64,000 nt of DNA from Streptococcus panodentis (GTDB lineage Bacteria; Bacillota; Bacilli; Lactobacillales; Streptococcaceae), in contig NZ_QFAY01000005.1 in assembly GCF_017884005.1 (NCBI RefSeq), forward strand, positions 66,720 to 130,719, read 5' to 3'. This document shows positions 55,357-63,587 of this stretch, in pieces. Under the pieces are notes generated by a model. The model worked only from the letters and a program-made list of their open reading frames with translations, had not been told where the DNA came from and did no database searches. Within the stretch, counting starts at the first letter, position 1. Each line of letters opens with the position of its first letter. The translations under genes were made by a program, and so were the position numbers.

Positions 55357-57475
55357 TTGGTGCTATCAGGGAGAGGTTGACCTTCTCCCGCTCCACATCT
55401 AGTTTGTCCACCCAGACAGTGACTAAATCACCGACTGATAAGAGCTGGCTGGGGTGCTTAATATAGTCCTTGCTCAGCTTGGAAATATGGATGAGACCGT
55501 CCTCGTGAATACCGATGTCAACGAAGGCACCGAAATCAACGACATTGCGGACAACGCCCTCCAGCTTCTGGCCGATACGCAAATCGCGGATATTGAGCAC
55601 ATCCTGCCGCAGAACCGGCGCATCGAACGAGTCACGCAAATCGCGGCCGGGCTTGAGCAGATCAGCAATAATATCCTTGAGAGTCTCCTGACCGATGCCC
55701 AGCTGGGAAGCCAGCTCTTCTACCTTGACGGCCTTTAATCTGGCCTGAGCGGCTGCATCCAGCTGGCGGATGTCCAGCCGTTCAAACAGACGAGAGACAG
55801 CCGGGTAGCTCTCTGGGTGAACACCGGTATTATCCAGCAGATTGTCGCTTTCGGGAATGCGGAGGAAGCCGGCAGCCTGCTCAAAAGCTTTAGTACCCAG
55901 ACGGGGGACCTCTTTGATTGCCTCCCGTGAGGTAATCAATCCTTCGGTCTCCCGGTACTTGACGATATTTTCAGAGATGGTTTTATTCAGTCCGGCAACA
56001 TGGGCCAGCAGGGCCGGGCTGGCGGTATTGATATTGACCCCGACCTGATTGACCACTGTATCCACTACGAAATCCAGACTTTCCGTCAGTTTCTTCTGGC
56101 TGACATCATGCTGGTACTGGCCGACTCCGATGGACTTGGGATCAATCTTGACCAGCTCTGCCAGCGGGTCCTGCAGGCGGCGGGCAATAGAGATAGCCGA
56201 ACGCTTCTCAACGGTCAAATCCGGAAATTCGTGCCGGGCCAGCTCACTGGCAGAATAGACCGAAGCTCCGCTTTCATTGACGATGACATAGCTAACCTGC
56301 GGATGCTCTTTCAGCACTTGGGCAACAAAAGCCTCGCTCTCGCGGCTGGCTGTGCCATTTCCAATAGCGATAATTTCTACTCCGAACTGACCAATCAGCT
56401 GAGACAGTTCTTTCTTAGCTGCCTCAATCTGGGCCGGTTTTGCCGGCGGCACCGGATAGATGACCTGTGTCGTCAGCATCTTGCCGGTCGCATCCACCAC
56501 AGCCAGTTTGGCTCCGGTCCGAAAGGCTGGGTCAAAGCCCAGAACCACGCGCCCCTTCAGAGGTGCAATCAAGAGCAGGCTGCGCAGATTGTCCGAAAAA
56601 AGCTGAATAGCCCCATCCTCTGCTGCCTCTGTCAGCTCGGTGCGGATGCGGCGTTCCATAGCAGGAAGGATCTTCTTTTTGACTGCCTGCTGAACGGCTT
56701 CCACTATGTAGTTATTTTTAACCTTGAAGCGCACTTCAAAAAAGCGAATGATTTTATCTACATGATGCTCAAAGCCAACCTTGAGAATCCCCAGCTTTTC
56801 TCCGCGGTTGAGGGCCAGCGTGCGGTAGCCCTGCATGGTTGCGACTTTTTCAGAAAAATCATAGTAAATCTGAAAAACCTGCTTGTCATCCAGATCCCCG
56901 TCTTTAACCTTGGAATAGATAGCAGAGTTGGTCTGGATTTCATGATAGGTCCAGGCCCGCAGCTTGGTGTCTTCTGAGATGGCCTCGGTCAGAATATCCA
57001 CCGCTCCGGCCAGAGCCGCCTCAGCTGTCGGAAAGGCCTCACTCGTAAGTTTTTCAGCTTCTGCCTGCAGATGAGACGCATCCTGCAGGATGAGCCGGGC
57101 CAGCGGAAAGAGACCCGCTTCACGCGCCAGAGTCGCCTTGGTCCGGCGTTTTTCCTTATATGGCAGGTAGAGTTCTTCGACATCGGCCAGCTTTTCAGCC
57201 GCTTCAATCTCCGAGCGCAGCTGGTCTGTCAACTTGCCCTGCTCCCCAATCTTGGCCAGAACCACAGCCTTGCGCTCAGCCAAAACCGTCAGGCTCTTGT
57301 CCAAGTCAATGATGGACTTAATCTGGACCTCATCGAGGTTGCCTGTTATTTCCTTACGGTAGCGGGCAATAAAAGGAATGGTATTGCCTTCGGCGGTCAA
57401 TTCCAAAACTTTAGTAATCTGACTTTCTTTAATGCCCAGTTCCTGAGCGATTTTTGCAATAGTTATATTTTCCAT
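55343..57475 (-). CDS. tex: Tex-type RNA-binding transcription accessory protein
   Basis: A 710-residue protein with the Tex architecture: N-terminal helical domain (about 1-180, with [15 protein letters not shown]), a YqgF/RNase H-like domain (about 315-450, [21 protein letters not shown]), helix-hairpin-helix repeats ([22 protein letters not shown]) and a C-terminal S1 RNA-binding domain ([19 protein letters not shown], about 640-705). Tex proteins bind nucleic acid and influence transcription and toxin expression; the mechanism is not settled. It is followed by the sprT-like gene. Confidence 0.94.
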   Translation of the reverse strand: MENITIAKIAQELGIKESQITKVLELTAEGNTIPFIARYRKEITGNLDEVQIKSIIDLDKSLTVLAERKAVVLAKIGEQGKLTDQLRSEIEAAEKLADVEELYLPYKEKRRTKATLAREAGLFPLARLILQDASHLQAEAEKLTSEAFPTAEAALAGAVDILTEAISEDTKLRAWTYHEIQTNSAIYSKVKDGDLDDKQVFQIYYDFSEKVATMQGYRTLALNRGEKLGILKVGFEHHVDKIIRFFEVRFKVKNNYIVEAVQQAVKKKILPAMERRIRTELTEAAEDGAIQLFSDNLRSLLLIAPLKGRVVLGFDPAFRTGAKLAVVDATGKMLTTQVIYPVPPAKPAQIEAAKKELSQLIGQFGVEIIAIGNGTASRESEAFVAQVLKEHPQVSYVIVNESGASVYSASELARHEFPDLTVEKRSAISIARRLQDPLAELVKIDPKSIGVGQYQHDVSQKKLTESLDFVVDTVVNQVGVNINTASPALLAHVAGLNKTISENIVKYRETEGLITSREAIKEVPRLGTKAFEQAAGFLRIPESDNLLDNTGVHPESYPAVSRLFERLDIRQLDAAAQARLKAVKVEELASQLGIGQETLKDIIADLLKPGRDLRDSFDAPVLRQDVLNIRDLRIGQKLEGVVRNVVDFGAFVDIGIHEDGLIHISKLSKDYIKHPSQLLSVGDLVTVWVDKLDVEREKVNLSLIAPNESN

Positions 57476-57605
57476 ATCGGCTCTATTATACCATAATAAG
57501 TTTGAAACTTAGAACTTTTTACAACTATTTAGTGACAGTTTAAGAAAAGTTTCAGGTAAGGCGGCGAGGAAGGGAGAACGACAGTTTCGAAGCTCATTTT
57601 GGGAA

Positions 57606-57636
57606 TAAAAAATGCTGAAGAACTTCTCCAGCTTTT
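57606..57636 (-). terminator. Terminator of the TM2 gene
   Basis: Minus-strand AAAGCTGGAGAA, GTTCTTCAGCATTTTTT; just after the stop codon. Confidence 0.65.
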
Positions 57637-57642
57637 CTATCC

Positions 57643-58107
57643 TTATACAAAAATATTTCCATTGGCATCCGCAGGTCTCAGCAAGGCTGAAATACCTTGG
57701 AACAGACTCACGATGGTAGGAATACCTGTCCAAGAAAAAATCAGATACATAAAACCTGAACCGATCTTTCCAGCATAGAACTGATGTACACCAAAAGTCC
57801 CCAAAAAGATAGCCAAGAGAGCATAAACCATTTTGTTTACGAGCCGCCCTTGACCAGCTCCGTAAACTATCTGACTTTGGCTGTTATTATTTTCGTTGAC
57901 AATATTGATATTGATTTTATCCTGCAAGTTATCCGCTGTCGTTTGTCTTGAACGATGAACAATAATTTCTTCTCCGGTATCATAGACTTCTACAATTTCT
58001 CCAGAAGCAGGTTCAAAGTCCAAATTTGAACGCAGAACTTTGATGACAGATGAGTCATCTTTTGCAATTGTAACTTCCGACTCAGTTACTTTGATAATTT
58101 TAGCCAT
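57643..58107 (-). CDS. TM2 domain-containing protein
   Basis: A 154-residue protein starting MAKIIKVTESEV at 58107 behind GGGAG. The first 90 residues are soluble, beta-rich and polar, with an Asn/Gln-rich stretch (NIVNENNNSQSQ). The C-terminal TM2 domain has two helices around FLGTFGVHQFYAGKIGSG, then GIPTIVSLFQGISAL. TM2 proteins are widespread and functionally obscure. Its promoter carries a (TA)n tract between -35 and -10, so expression may vary between cells. Confidence 0.85.
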   Translation of the reverse strand: MAKIIKVTESEVTIAKDDSSVIKVLRSNLDFEPASGEIVEVYDTGEEIIVHRSRQTTADNLQDKININIVNENNNSQSQIVYGAGQGRLVNKMVYALLAIFLGTFGVHQFYAGKIGSGFMYLIFSWTGIPTIVSLFQGISALLRPADANGNIFV

Positions 58108-58136
58108 AATAATCTCCCAATTTTTTCTCAACTTTA

Positions 58137-58168
58137 ATTATATATATATATATATATCACTTGTCAAG
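58137..58168 (-). promoter_or_regulatory. Promoter of the TM2 gene with a (TA)n spacer
   Basis: Minus-strand -35 TTGACA (58167-58162) lies inside the palindrome CACTTGACAAGTG. A 19-nt alternating TA tract (58157-58139) follows. A perfect TATAAT (58142-58137) sits 19 nt from the -35, and a TATATA sits at 17 nt. Loss of one TA unit would bring TATAAT to the optimal 17. Confidence 0.7.
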
Positions 58169-58261
58169 TGCTTTTCTGACTTTTTTCTCATGTTTTAAAA
58201 TATCATTTTTTCCTTTTTGGTAGTATAATGGAACTAAATAATTTTTGAAATGAGGTTTTTT

Positions 58262-58405
58262 ATGGCTATTAAATTTACCAAATCCGATGACTTGGACAAG
58301 ATGTTTGAAGAGTTCGCGGCTCTTCCTAAGGTCGAAAAGGTTGAATTTCCGGAGGATGAAAAAGATAAGAAAAAAACGCAAGATCAGAAGGCTGACAAAA
58401 GATGA
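58262..58405 (+). CDS. SPJ_0845 family small protein
   Basis: A 47-residue protein, MAIKFTKSDDLDKMFEEFA at the start, then PKVEKVEFPEDEK and a Lys/Asp-rich tail. This matches a small streptococcal family of unknown function. ATGAGG... upstream gives a weak GAGG ribosome binding site. Its TGA overlaps the ATG of the permease gene (ATGA), so the two are coupled. Confidence 0.75.
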   Translation: MAIKFTKSDDLDKMFEEFAALPKVEKVEFPEDEKDKKKTQDQKADKR

Positions 58406-59307
58406 ATTTCTTTTCCCAGCTGCCGGACAGCGTCCTGCAGGCAGGAGTCATCTTTCTATCCATTATCATTGAGGCCCTGCCCTTCGTCCTGATTGGGAGC
58501 ATTATCTCAGGATTTATCGAAGTTTATATCACTCCGGAAAGGGTTTACCGCTTTTTACCCAAAAACAAATGGCTTCGAATCTTCTTTGGAACCTTTGTCG
58601 GCTTTGTCTTTCCTTCCTGCGAGTGCGGAATTGTCCCCATTATCAACCGTTTTTTGGAGAAAAAGGTTCCCAGCTATACAGCTGTGCCTTTTCTAGTGAC
58701 AGCGCCGGTCATTAATCCCATCGTGCTCTTTGCGACCTACTCGGCCTTTGGCAATTCCTTTCGAATGGCTCTGCTGCGGTCTCTGGGGTCCATCATCGTG
58801 GCAGCTGTTTTGGGGATTTTTCTGGGATTTTTCGCTGATGCCACTATTCAAAAGGAGAATCGCAAGCATCTGCATGAGCATGATTTCTCAGGTCTCAGCA
58901 AGGGGCAGAAAATGTTTCAGGTCTTTGTACAGGCTATTGATGAATTTTTCGATACCGGCCGCTATCTGGTCTTTGGCTGCCTCTTTGCCAGCCTGGTGCA
59001 GGTCTATGTGCCTACTAGGATCCTGACCTCCATCAGCTCGACCCCTTTTATCGCCATCCTGCTCCTTATGCTGCTGGCCTTTCTCCTGTCGCTCTGCAGC
59101 GAGGCCGATGCCTTTGTGGGCAGCTCCCTGATTGCCAGCTTTGGCCTAGCGCCGGTCCTGGCCTTTCTGGTCATCGGTCCCATGCTGGATGTAAAGAATC
59201 TCCTGATGATGAAAAATTACTTTAAAACCCGCTTCATCTGGCAGTTCATCGGCTTGGTGACGCTGGTTGTCCTCCTTTATTCTTGGCTTGTGGAGGTGAT
59301 GCTATGA
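58402..59307 (+). CDS. DUF318 family permease (YraQ-like)
   Basis: A 301-residue membrane protein with about eight helices. Family landmarks are FVFPSCECGIVPI (cysteine pair in the first half) and LSLCSEADAFVGSSL in the second half, with PFLVTAPVINPIV between. Members are predicted permeases of unknown substrate and usually sit beside a TIGR03943 protein, as here. It overlaps both neighbours by 4 nt. Confidence 0.86.
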   Translation: MNFFSQLPDSVLQAGVIFLSIIIEALPFVLIGSIISGFIEVYITPERVYRFLPKNKWLRIFFGTFVGFVFPSCECGIVPIINRFLEKKVPSYTAVPFLVTAPVINPIVLFATYSAFGNSFRMALLRSLGSIIVAAVLGIFLGFFADATIQKENRKHLHEHDFSGLSKGQKMFQVFVQAIDEFFDTGRYLVFGCLFASLVQVYVPTRILTSISSTPFIAILLLMLLAFLLSLCSEADAFVGSSLIASFGLAPVLAFLVIGPMLDVKNLLMMKNYFKTRFIWQFIGLVTLVVLLYSWLVEVML

Positions 59308-60119
59308 TTCGATTTTTAATTTTAGTCGGTTACTTTGAAATTACCATGTATCTTCAATTAACCGGCAAGCTCAATCAGTACATCAACCTGCACTATTCTT
59401 ATCTGGCCTATCTGTCCATGATTCTGTCCTTTGTCTTGGCAGTGGTGCAGCTGATTGTCTGGATGAAGCAGATGAAGGTGCACAGCCATTTGACGACCCG
59501 CTGGGCTCAGTTTGGCAGTGCAGCACTCCTGCTCCTGCCGCTCTTTGTCGGCATGTTCTTTCCAACCGTCACTCTTGACTCGACCACTGTTTCGGCCAAG
59601 GGCTTTCATTTCCCGCTGGCTGAGGGAAATTCTGCTGCTGTCCAGCAAGATGAGGGCACCAGCAGTCAGTATCTCAAGCCAGATACCAGCACCTATTTTA
59701 CCAAAGGCGCCTATGAAAAGGAAATGCGGGCCGCTGCCAAGAAATATGTCGATAAGGAGACCATCGAGGTCACGACAGAAAACTATATGGAGGTCATGGA
59801 AGTCATTTATGACTATCCGGAGGACTTTGTGGGCAAGACACTGGAATTTACCGGCTTTGTCTACAATGACCCCAGCGACTCTAAGAACCAGTTTCTCTTT
59901 CGCTTTGGTATCATCCACTGTATCGCTGACTCCGGCGTCTACGGTCTCCTGACCACCGGCAGCAGTCAGCATTATGATGACAATACATGGATCCATGCCA
60001 AGGGCAAAATTGCCGTCCAGTATCACAAGAGTCTGGGTCAGAGCCTGCCAGCCTTGGAAATTGAGAGCTTGGACAAGGTTGAAAAACCAGACAATCCTTA
60101 CGTCTATCGAGTATTTTAG
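59304..60119 (+). CDS. TIGR03943 family protein
   Basis: A 271-residue protein. The start at 59304 (MIRFLILVGYF) follows GGAGGTGATGC and overlaps the permease stop (ATGA-type, 4 nt). It has four hydrophobic N-terminal segments to about residue 100, then an extracellular domain with the conserved GKTLEFTGFVYNDP and RFGIIHCIADSGVYGLL. Always found with DUF318 permeases, it is probably the partner of the same transporter. The function of the pair is unknown. Confidence 0.85.
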   Translation: MIRFLILVGYFEITMYLQLTGKLNQYINLHYSYLAYLSMILSFVLAVVQLIVWMKQMKVHSHLTTRWAQFGSAALLLLPLFVGMFFPTVTLDSTTVSAKGFHFPLAEGNSAAVQQDEGTSSQYLKPDTSTYFTKGAYEKEMRAAAKKYVDKETIEVTTENYMEVMEVIYDYPEDFVGKTLEFTGFVYNDPSDSKNQFLFRFGIIHCIADSGVYGLLTTGSSQHYDDNTWIHAKGKIAVQYHKSLGQSLPALEIESLDKVEKPDNPYVYRVF

Positions 60120-60122
60120 CAA

Positions 60123-60164
60123 AAATCCTATAGAAGATGAATGAAAGCTTCTATAGGATTTTTT
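60123..60164 (+). terminator. Terminator of the DUF318/TIGR03943 operon
   Basis: AAATCCTATAGAAG and its exact complement around an 11-nt loop, then a T-run. Confidence 0.9.
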
Positions 60165-60186
60165 ATCTGGCATTTCATTTTCTTTT

Positions 60187-60220
60187 GTATTCTTCGAACA
60201 TCTCTTCAAACCAGATCAGC
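60187..60220 (+). repeat. boxA-like fragment
   Basis: TATTCTTCGAACATCTCTTC and the following AAACCAGATCAGC closely match the boxA end of streptococcal BOX elements. No matching second end is evident nearby, so the element is truncated. Confidence 0.6.
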
Positions 60221-60307
60221 TCCAGCAGTTTCCCAAACAGTTGGCGGCTGTCGAAATCTACAACGGCAGATTTTGCTGTTTGAAGAGGATGAGTTTCACT
60301 TTCCCTC

Positions 60308-60336
60308 TTACATAAATGTTATAAGCATGATACAAT
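60308..60336 (+). promoter_or_regulatory. Promoter of the MFS exporter gene
   Basis: -35 TTACAT (60308-60313), 17-nt spacer, -10 TACAAT (60331-60336) with a TGn extension. Confidence 0.65.
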
Positions 60337-60366
60337 AAAAGAGAAATCTTTCTTGGAGGTAAAATT

Positions 60367-61752
60367 TTGAAACAAGTACAAAAAGTGGAGCGGGCCGACC
60401 TGCTGGCTATCTTAGCCACTGCCTTGGTCGCCTTTGCCGGCATCCTGTCCGAAACCAGTATGAATGTGACCTTTCCGCATTTGAGCAAGGTCTTTGGTCT
60501 GAGTCTGGGGGTGCTGCAATGGATTACGACCGGCTATCTTTTGGCTGTCGCCATTACCATTACGCTGGGAGCCACTCTGGCCCACAACTGGACCGAGCGC
60601 CGGATTCTCTTTACGGCCCTGTCCATTTTCACACTGGGCAATGGAGTAGCCATGCTGGCGCCGGATTTCAGCTTCCTCATGCTGGGGCGGATTTTGCAGG
60701 GAGCAGCGACGGGGGTGGCTATTCCGCTCATGTTTAATCTCATTGTCGAGCGGGTGCCCCGGCAGAAAATCGGTCTCTACATGGGCTTAAGCGGTCTGGT
60801 TGTCAGCTTAGCACCTGCTATCGGCCCCACTTACGGCGGCTATATGATTGGAGCCTTTGACTGGCACATGATTTACAGCTTCATTATGCCGGTGCCCCTG
60901 CTTTCTTTTGCCATCGCCTTTTTTAATCTGAAAAATTCCAGCGGCAAGAGCAAGCGGCCCTTTGATATTCTGTCCTTTCTCTTTCTGTCTGCAGCTCTGG
61001 TATTCTCCATTCTGGCGATTTCCAGTCTGGAAGAGGGAGCTGGGCTGAACTGGCTCTATGTAGCTGTTTTTCTGCTGACCTTTGCCTGCTTTATCTGGCG
61101 CAGCCTGACGGTCGAGCATCCCTTCCTTGACATCCGCATCCTGAAACAGCCGACCATTCTCTTTGGTATCCTGCCCTTCCTGATTTATCAGTTTACCAAT
61201 CTGTCGTCCAACTTCCTCATCCCAAACTTTCTGGTCCTGTCCAAGGGCGTATCAACTGCTCAGGCCGGCTTCTCGCTGCTGCCGGGAACCATGATTGGGG
61301 CTTTTATGGCACCCCTGCTGGGAAAAATCTATGACCTGAAAGGACCGAAACTCTCCCTGCTGGGAGGTAATAGTCTTGTATTCATGGTCATGGCCGTTTA
61401 CTCCTTCTTTACGTCCTGGCTCAATCTGCCAATCATTTTGGGCTTTTACGTCCTCTTTACGCTGGGCCGCAATATGGCTTTCAATAACACCATGGCCCTG
61501 TCCAGCTCTCAGGTCAGCCGCGAGAAGACAGCCGACGTTACGGCCCTCTTTCAGCTGGCCCAGACTTTCGCCGGAGCGCTGGGAACGGCTATCGCAGCGG
61601 TCTTGGTCAATCAGGCTCCTGACACGGCAGCCGGCGCCCATCACGTCTTCAGCCTGCTCCTGATCCTTGTGACCGGAAATTTCCTTTTTTACGCCTTCCT
61701 TTTCCGAGCTATTCAGAAAAAGCAGGCTGAGAAAACAGGCCCTAAGCAGTAA
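60367..61752 (+). CDS. MFS multidrug exporter, DHA2 (EmrB/LmrB-like) family
   Basis: A 461-residue membrane protein starting at TTG 60367, 7 nt after GGAGG. About 14 hydrophobic segments, as in the DHA2 (14-TMS) drug:proton antiporters. Motifs: LQWITTGYLLAVAIT in the second segment, GRILQGAATGVAIPLMFNLI (motif near helix 4) and GLVVSLAPAIGPTYGGYM (antiporter motif C). The exported compound cannot be told. It is monocistronic with its own promoter. Confidence 0.88.
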   Translation: MKQVQKVERADLLAILATALVAFAGILSETSMNVTFPHLSKVFGLSLGVLQWITTGYLLAVAITITLGATLAHNWTERRILFTALSIFTLGNGVAMLAPDFSFLMLGRILQGAATGVAIPLMFNLIVERVPRQKIGLYMGLSGLVVSLAPAIGPTYGGYMIGAFDWHMIYSFIMPVPLLSFAIAFFNLKNSSGKSKRPFDILSFLFLSAALVFSILAISSLEEGAGLNWLYVAVFLLTFACFIWRSLTVEHPFLDIRILKQPTILFGILPFLIYQFTNLSSNFLIPNFLVLSKGVSTAQAGFSLLPGTMIGAFMAPLLGKIYDLKGPKLSLLGGNSLVFMVMAVYSFFTSWLNLPIILGFYVLFTLGRNMAFNNTMALSSSQVSREKTADVTALFQLAQTFAGALGTAIAAVLVNQAPDTAAGAHHVFSLLLILVTGNFLFYAFLFRAIQKKQAEKTGPKQ

Positions 61753-62070
61753 AGTCCGGCCCCGGATTCGGGACTGCTGAAAAAGCAGAGCTCTTCAGAT
61801 ATTTAACAGGCTTTTCAATGAGAATGACTGAAATACATAGAAAGAGCAGGGAATTCTTTTCCGCAAACGGCCGTGCTTCCTAATACAAACTTTGCAGCAT
61901 TTGTGATAAAATAGAAACAGTTTCATTGCGGATAGGGGCTGCCGCTCCTGTTTGTTTTGAAAAACGAGGCGACCGAACCAAGTCTGAGTCCAGGCTATGC
62001 TGACGGATTCAGGCTGACTGATAGGACGGGCCCAGCCTTCGCTAATCTTCATTAGAAAACAGGTATAGAG
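61753..62070. other. Gene-free stretch with the zwf promoter and leader
   Basis: An extended -10 (TGATAAAAT) at about 61904-61912 points to zwf. It would give a GC-rich leader of about 150 nt with several short self-complementary parts (for example GGGGCTGCC and GGGCCCAGCC). No known riboswitch is recognised. The minus-strand frame within it lacks coding character. Confidence 0.45.
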
Positions 62071-63531
62071 ATGTCATCAAAAGTTATTGTTACAATTTTC
62101 GGAGCCAGCGGGGATTTGGCCAAGCGCAAGCTGTATCCTTCGCTCTTTCGGCTCTATAAATCCGGCAATCTTTCCAAGCATTTTGCTGTGATTGGAACAG
62201 CCCGCCGGCCTTGGAGCAAGGAGTACTTCGAGTCCGTTGTCGCGGAGTCTATCGCAGACTTAGCAGACAGCCCAGAGCAAGCGCAGGAATTTGCCAGCCA
62301 CTTCTATTACCAGAGCCATGATGTGCAGGACAGCGACCACTATATCGAGCTGCGCAAGCTGCAAAACCGGCTCAATGAACAGTACCAAGCAGAGCACAAC
62401 AAGCTCTTCTTCCTGTCCATGGCACCGCAGTTTTTCGGCACCATTGCTAAGCATCTTCAGTCAGAAAAAATCGTGGATGGGCAGGGCTTTGAGCGTCTGA
62501 TTGTGGAAAAGCCATTCGGGACGGACTTGGCCAGCGCCAGCCAGCTCAATCAAGAACTGCTGGCTGCTTTTGATGAAGAACAGATTTTCCGGATTGACCA
62601 CTATTTGGGCAAGGAGATGATTCAGAATATCTTTGCCATCCGCTTCGCCAATCTGCTCTTTGAAAATATCTGGAACCGCGATTATATTGACAATGTGCAG
62701 ATTACTTTTGCTGAGAAGCTGGGCGTGGAAGAGCGCGGCGGCTACTATGACCAGTCTGGGGCTCTGCGCGATATGGTCCAGAACCATACCCTGCAGCTGC
62801 TGTCTCTCCTGGCTATGGACAAGCCAAAGAGCTTTACCAAGGACGACATCCGGGCTGAAAAAATTAAGGTTTTCGAGCGCTTGCTGCAGCCCAGTGAAGA
62901 GGACCTGAAACGCTTCTTTATCCGCGGCCAGTACAAGTCTGGCAAGGTCAACGGCAAGAAGTATATTTCCTACCGCAGCGAGCCCAATGTCAATCCTGAG
63001 TCCACGACGGAGACTTTCGCTTCCGGTGCCTTCTTCATTGACAGTGACCGCTTTCGGGATGTGCCTTTCTTCTTCCGAACCGGCAAACGCCTGACAGAGA
63101 AAGGAACCCATGTCAACATTATCTTTAAGCAGATGGATTCCATTTTCGGTCAGCCTCTGGAGCCCAATGTACTGACCATTTATATCCAGCCGACTGAGGG
63201 CTTCTCCCTCAGCGTCAACGGCAAAGAAGTCGGCGAGCGTTTCAGTCTGGCACCGATTTCTCTGGACTATCGGACCGATGCAACAGCAGCTGGAGCATCA
63301 CCAGAGCCTTATGAGAAATTAATATTTGATGTGCTCAACAACGACTCGACAAACTTCAGCCATTGGGACGAAGTCAAAGCCAGCTGGGAGCTGATTGACC
63401 AGATTGAAAAGCTCTGGAGCCAGAATCAAGTACCCCTGCACGATTACCCCGTAGGCTCTATGGGGCCTTCGGCCTCCTTTGAACTGCTGGAGCAGTTCGG
63501 AGCCAAATGGCAGTGGGAACCGGATAAATAA
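62071..63531 (+). CDS. zwf: Glucose-6-phosphate 1-dehydrogenase
   Basis: A 486-residue enzyme that oxidises glucose 6-phosphate to 6-phosphogluconolactone, producing NADPH at the head of the oxidative pentose phosphate pathway. The dinucleotide-binding site is FGASGDLAKRKLYPSL at residue 9, and the active-site motif is RIDHYLGKEMIQN around residue 175. The C-terminal domain has the conserved FFRTGKRL. The NADPH can feed the glutathione reductase encoded at 39813. The start is ATG 62071 with AGGTATAG upstream. Confidence 0.97.
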   Translation: MSSKVIVTIFGASGDLAKRKLYPSLFRLYKSGNLSKHFAVIGTARRPWSKEYFESVVAESIADLADSPEQAQEFASHFYYQSHDVQDSDHYIELRKLQNRLNEQYQAEHNKLFFLSMAPQFFGTIAKHLQSEKIVDGQGFERLIVEKPFGTDLASASQLNQELLAAFDEEQIFRIDHYLGKEMIQNIFAIRFANLLFENIWNRDYIDNVQITFAEKLGVEERGGYYDQSGALRDMVQNHTLQLLSLLAMDKPKSFTKDDIRAEKIKVFERLLQPSEEDLKRFFIRGQYKSGKVNGKKYISYRSEPNVNPESTTETFASGAFFIDSDRFRDVPFFFRTGKRLTEKGTHVNIIFKQMDSIFGQPLEPNVLTIYIQPTEGFSLSVNGKEVGERFSLAPISLDYRTDATAAGASPEPYEKLIFDVLNNDSTNFSHWDEVKASWELIDQIEKLWSQNQVPLHDYPVGSMGPSASFELLEQFGAKWQWEPDK

Positions 63532-63540
63532 CCGAAGAAA

Positions 63541-63571
63541 AAACTACTAATCCTTATTTGGTTAGTAGTTT
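63541..63571. terminator. Stem-loop after zwf
   Basis: AAACTACTAA, a loop, TTAGTAGTTT. It likely ends the zwf transcript. It is followed at once by TTCAGATTGTAGACAAACT, a match to the left end of the 264-bp element. Confidence 0.6.
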
Positions 63572-63587
63572 CAGATTGTAGACAAAC

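Noticed and set aside
56000-56977. A 325-codon plus-strand frame opposite tex
   Set aside because: Fully antisense to Tex, whose domains account for the sequence; no start signal.
59358-60209. A 283-codon minus-strand frame opposite the TIGR03943 gene
   Set aside because: The plus-strand gene has a ribosome binding site, coupling and family motifs; the opposite frame crosses its terminator.
61795-62052. An 85-codon minus-strand frame in the zwf leader
   Set aside because: Composition unlike protein, no ribosome binding site, overlaps the zwf promoter.
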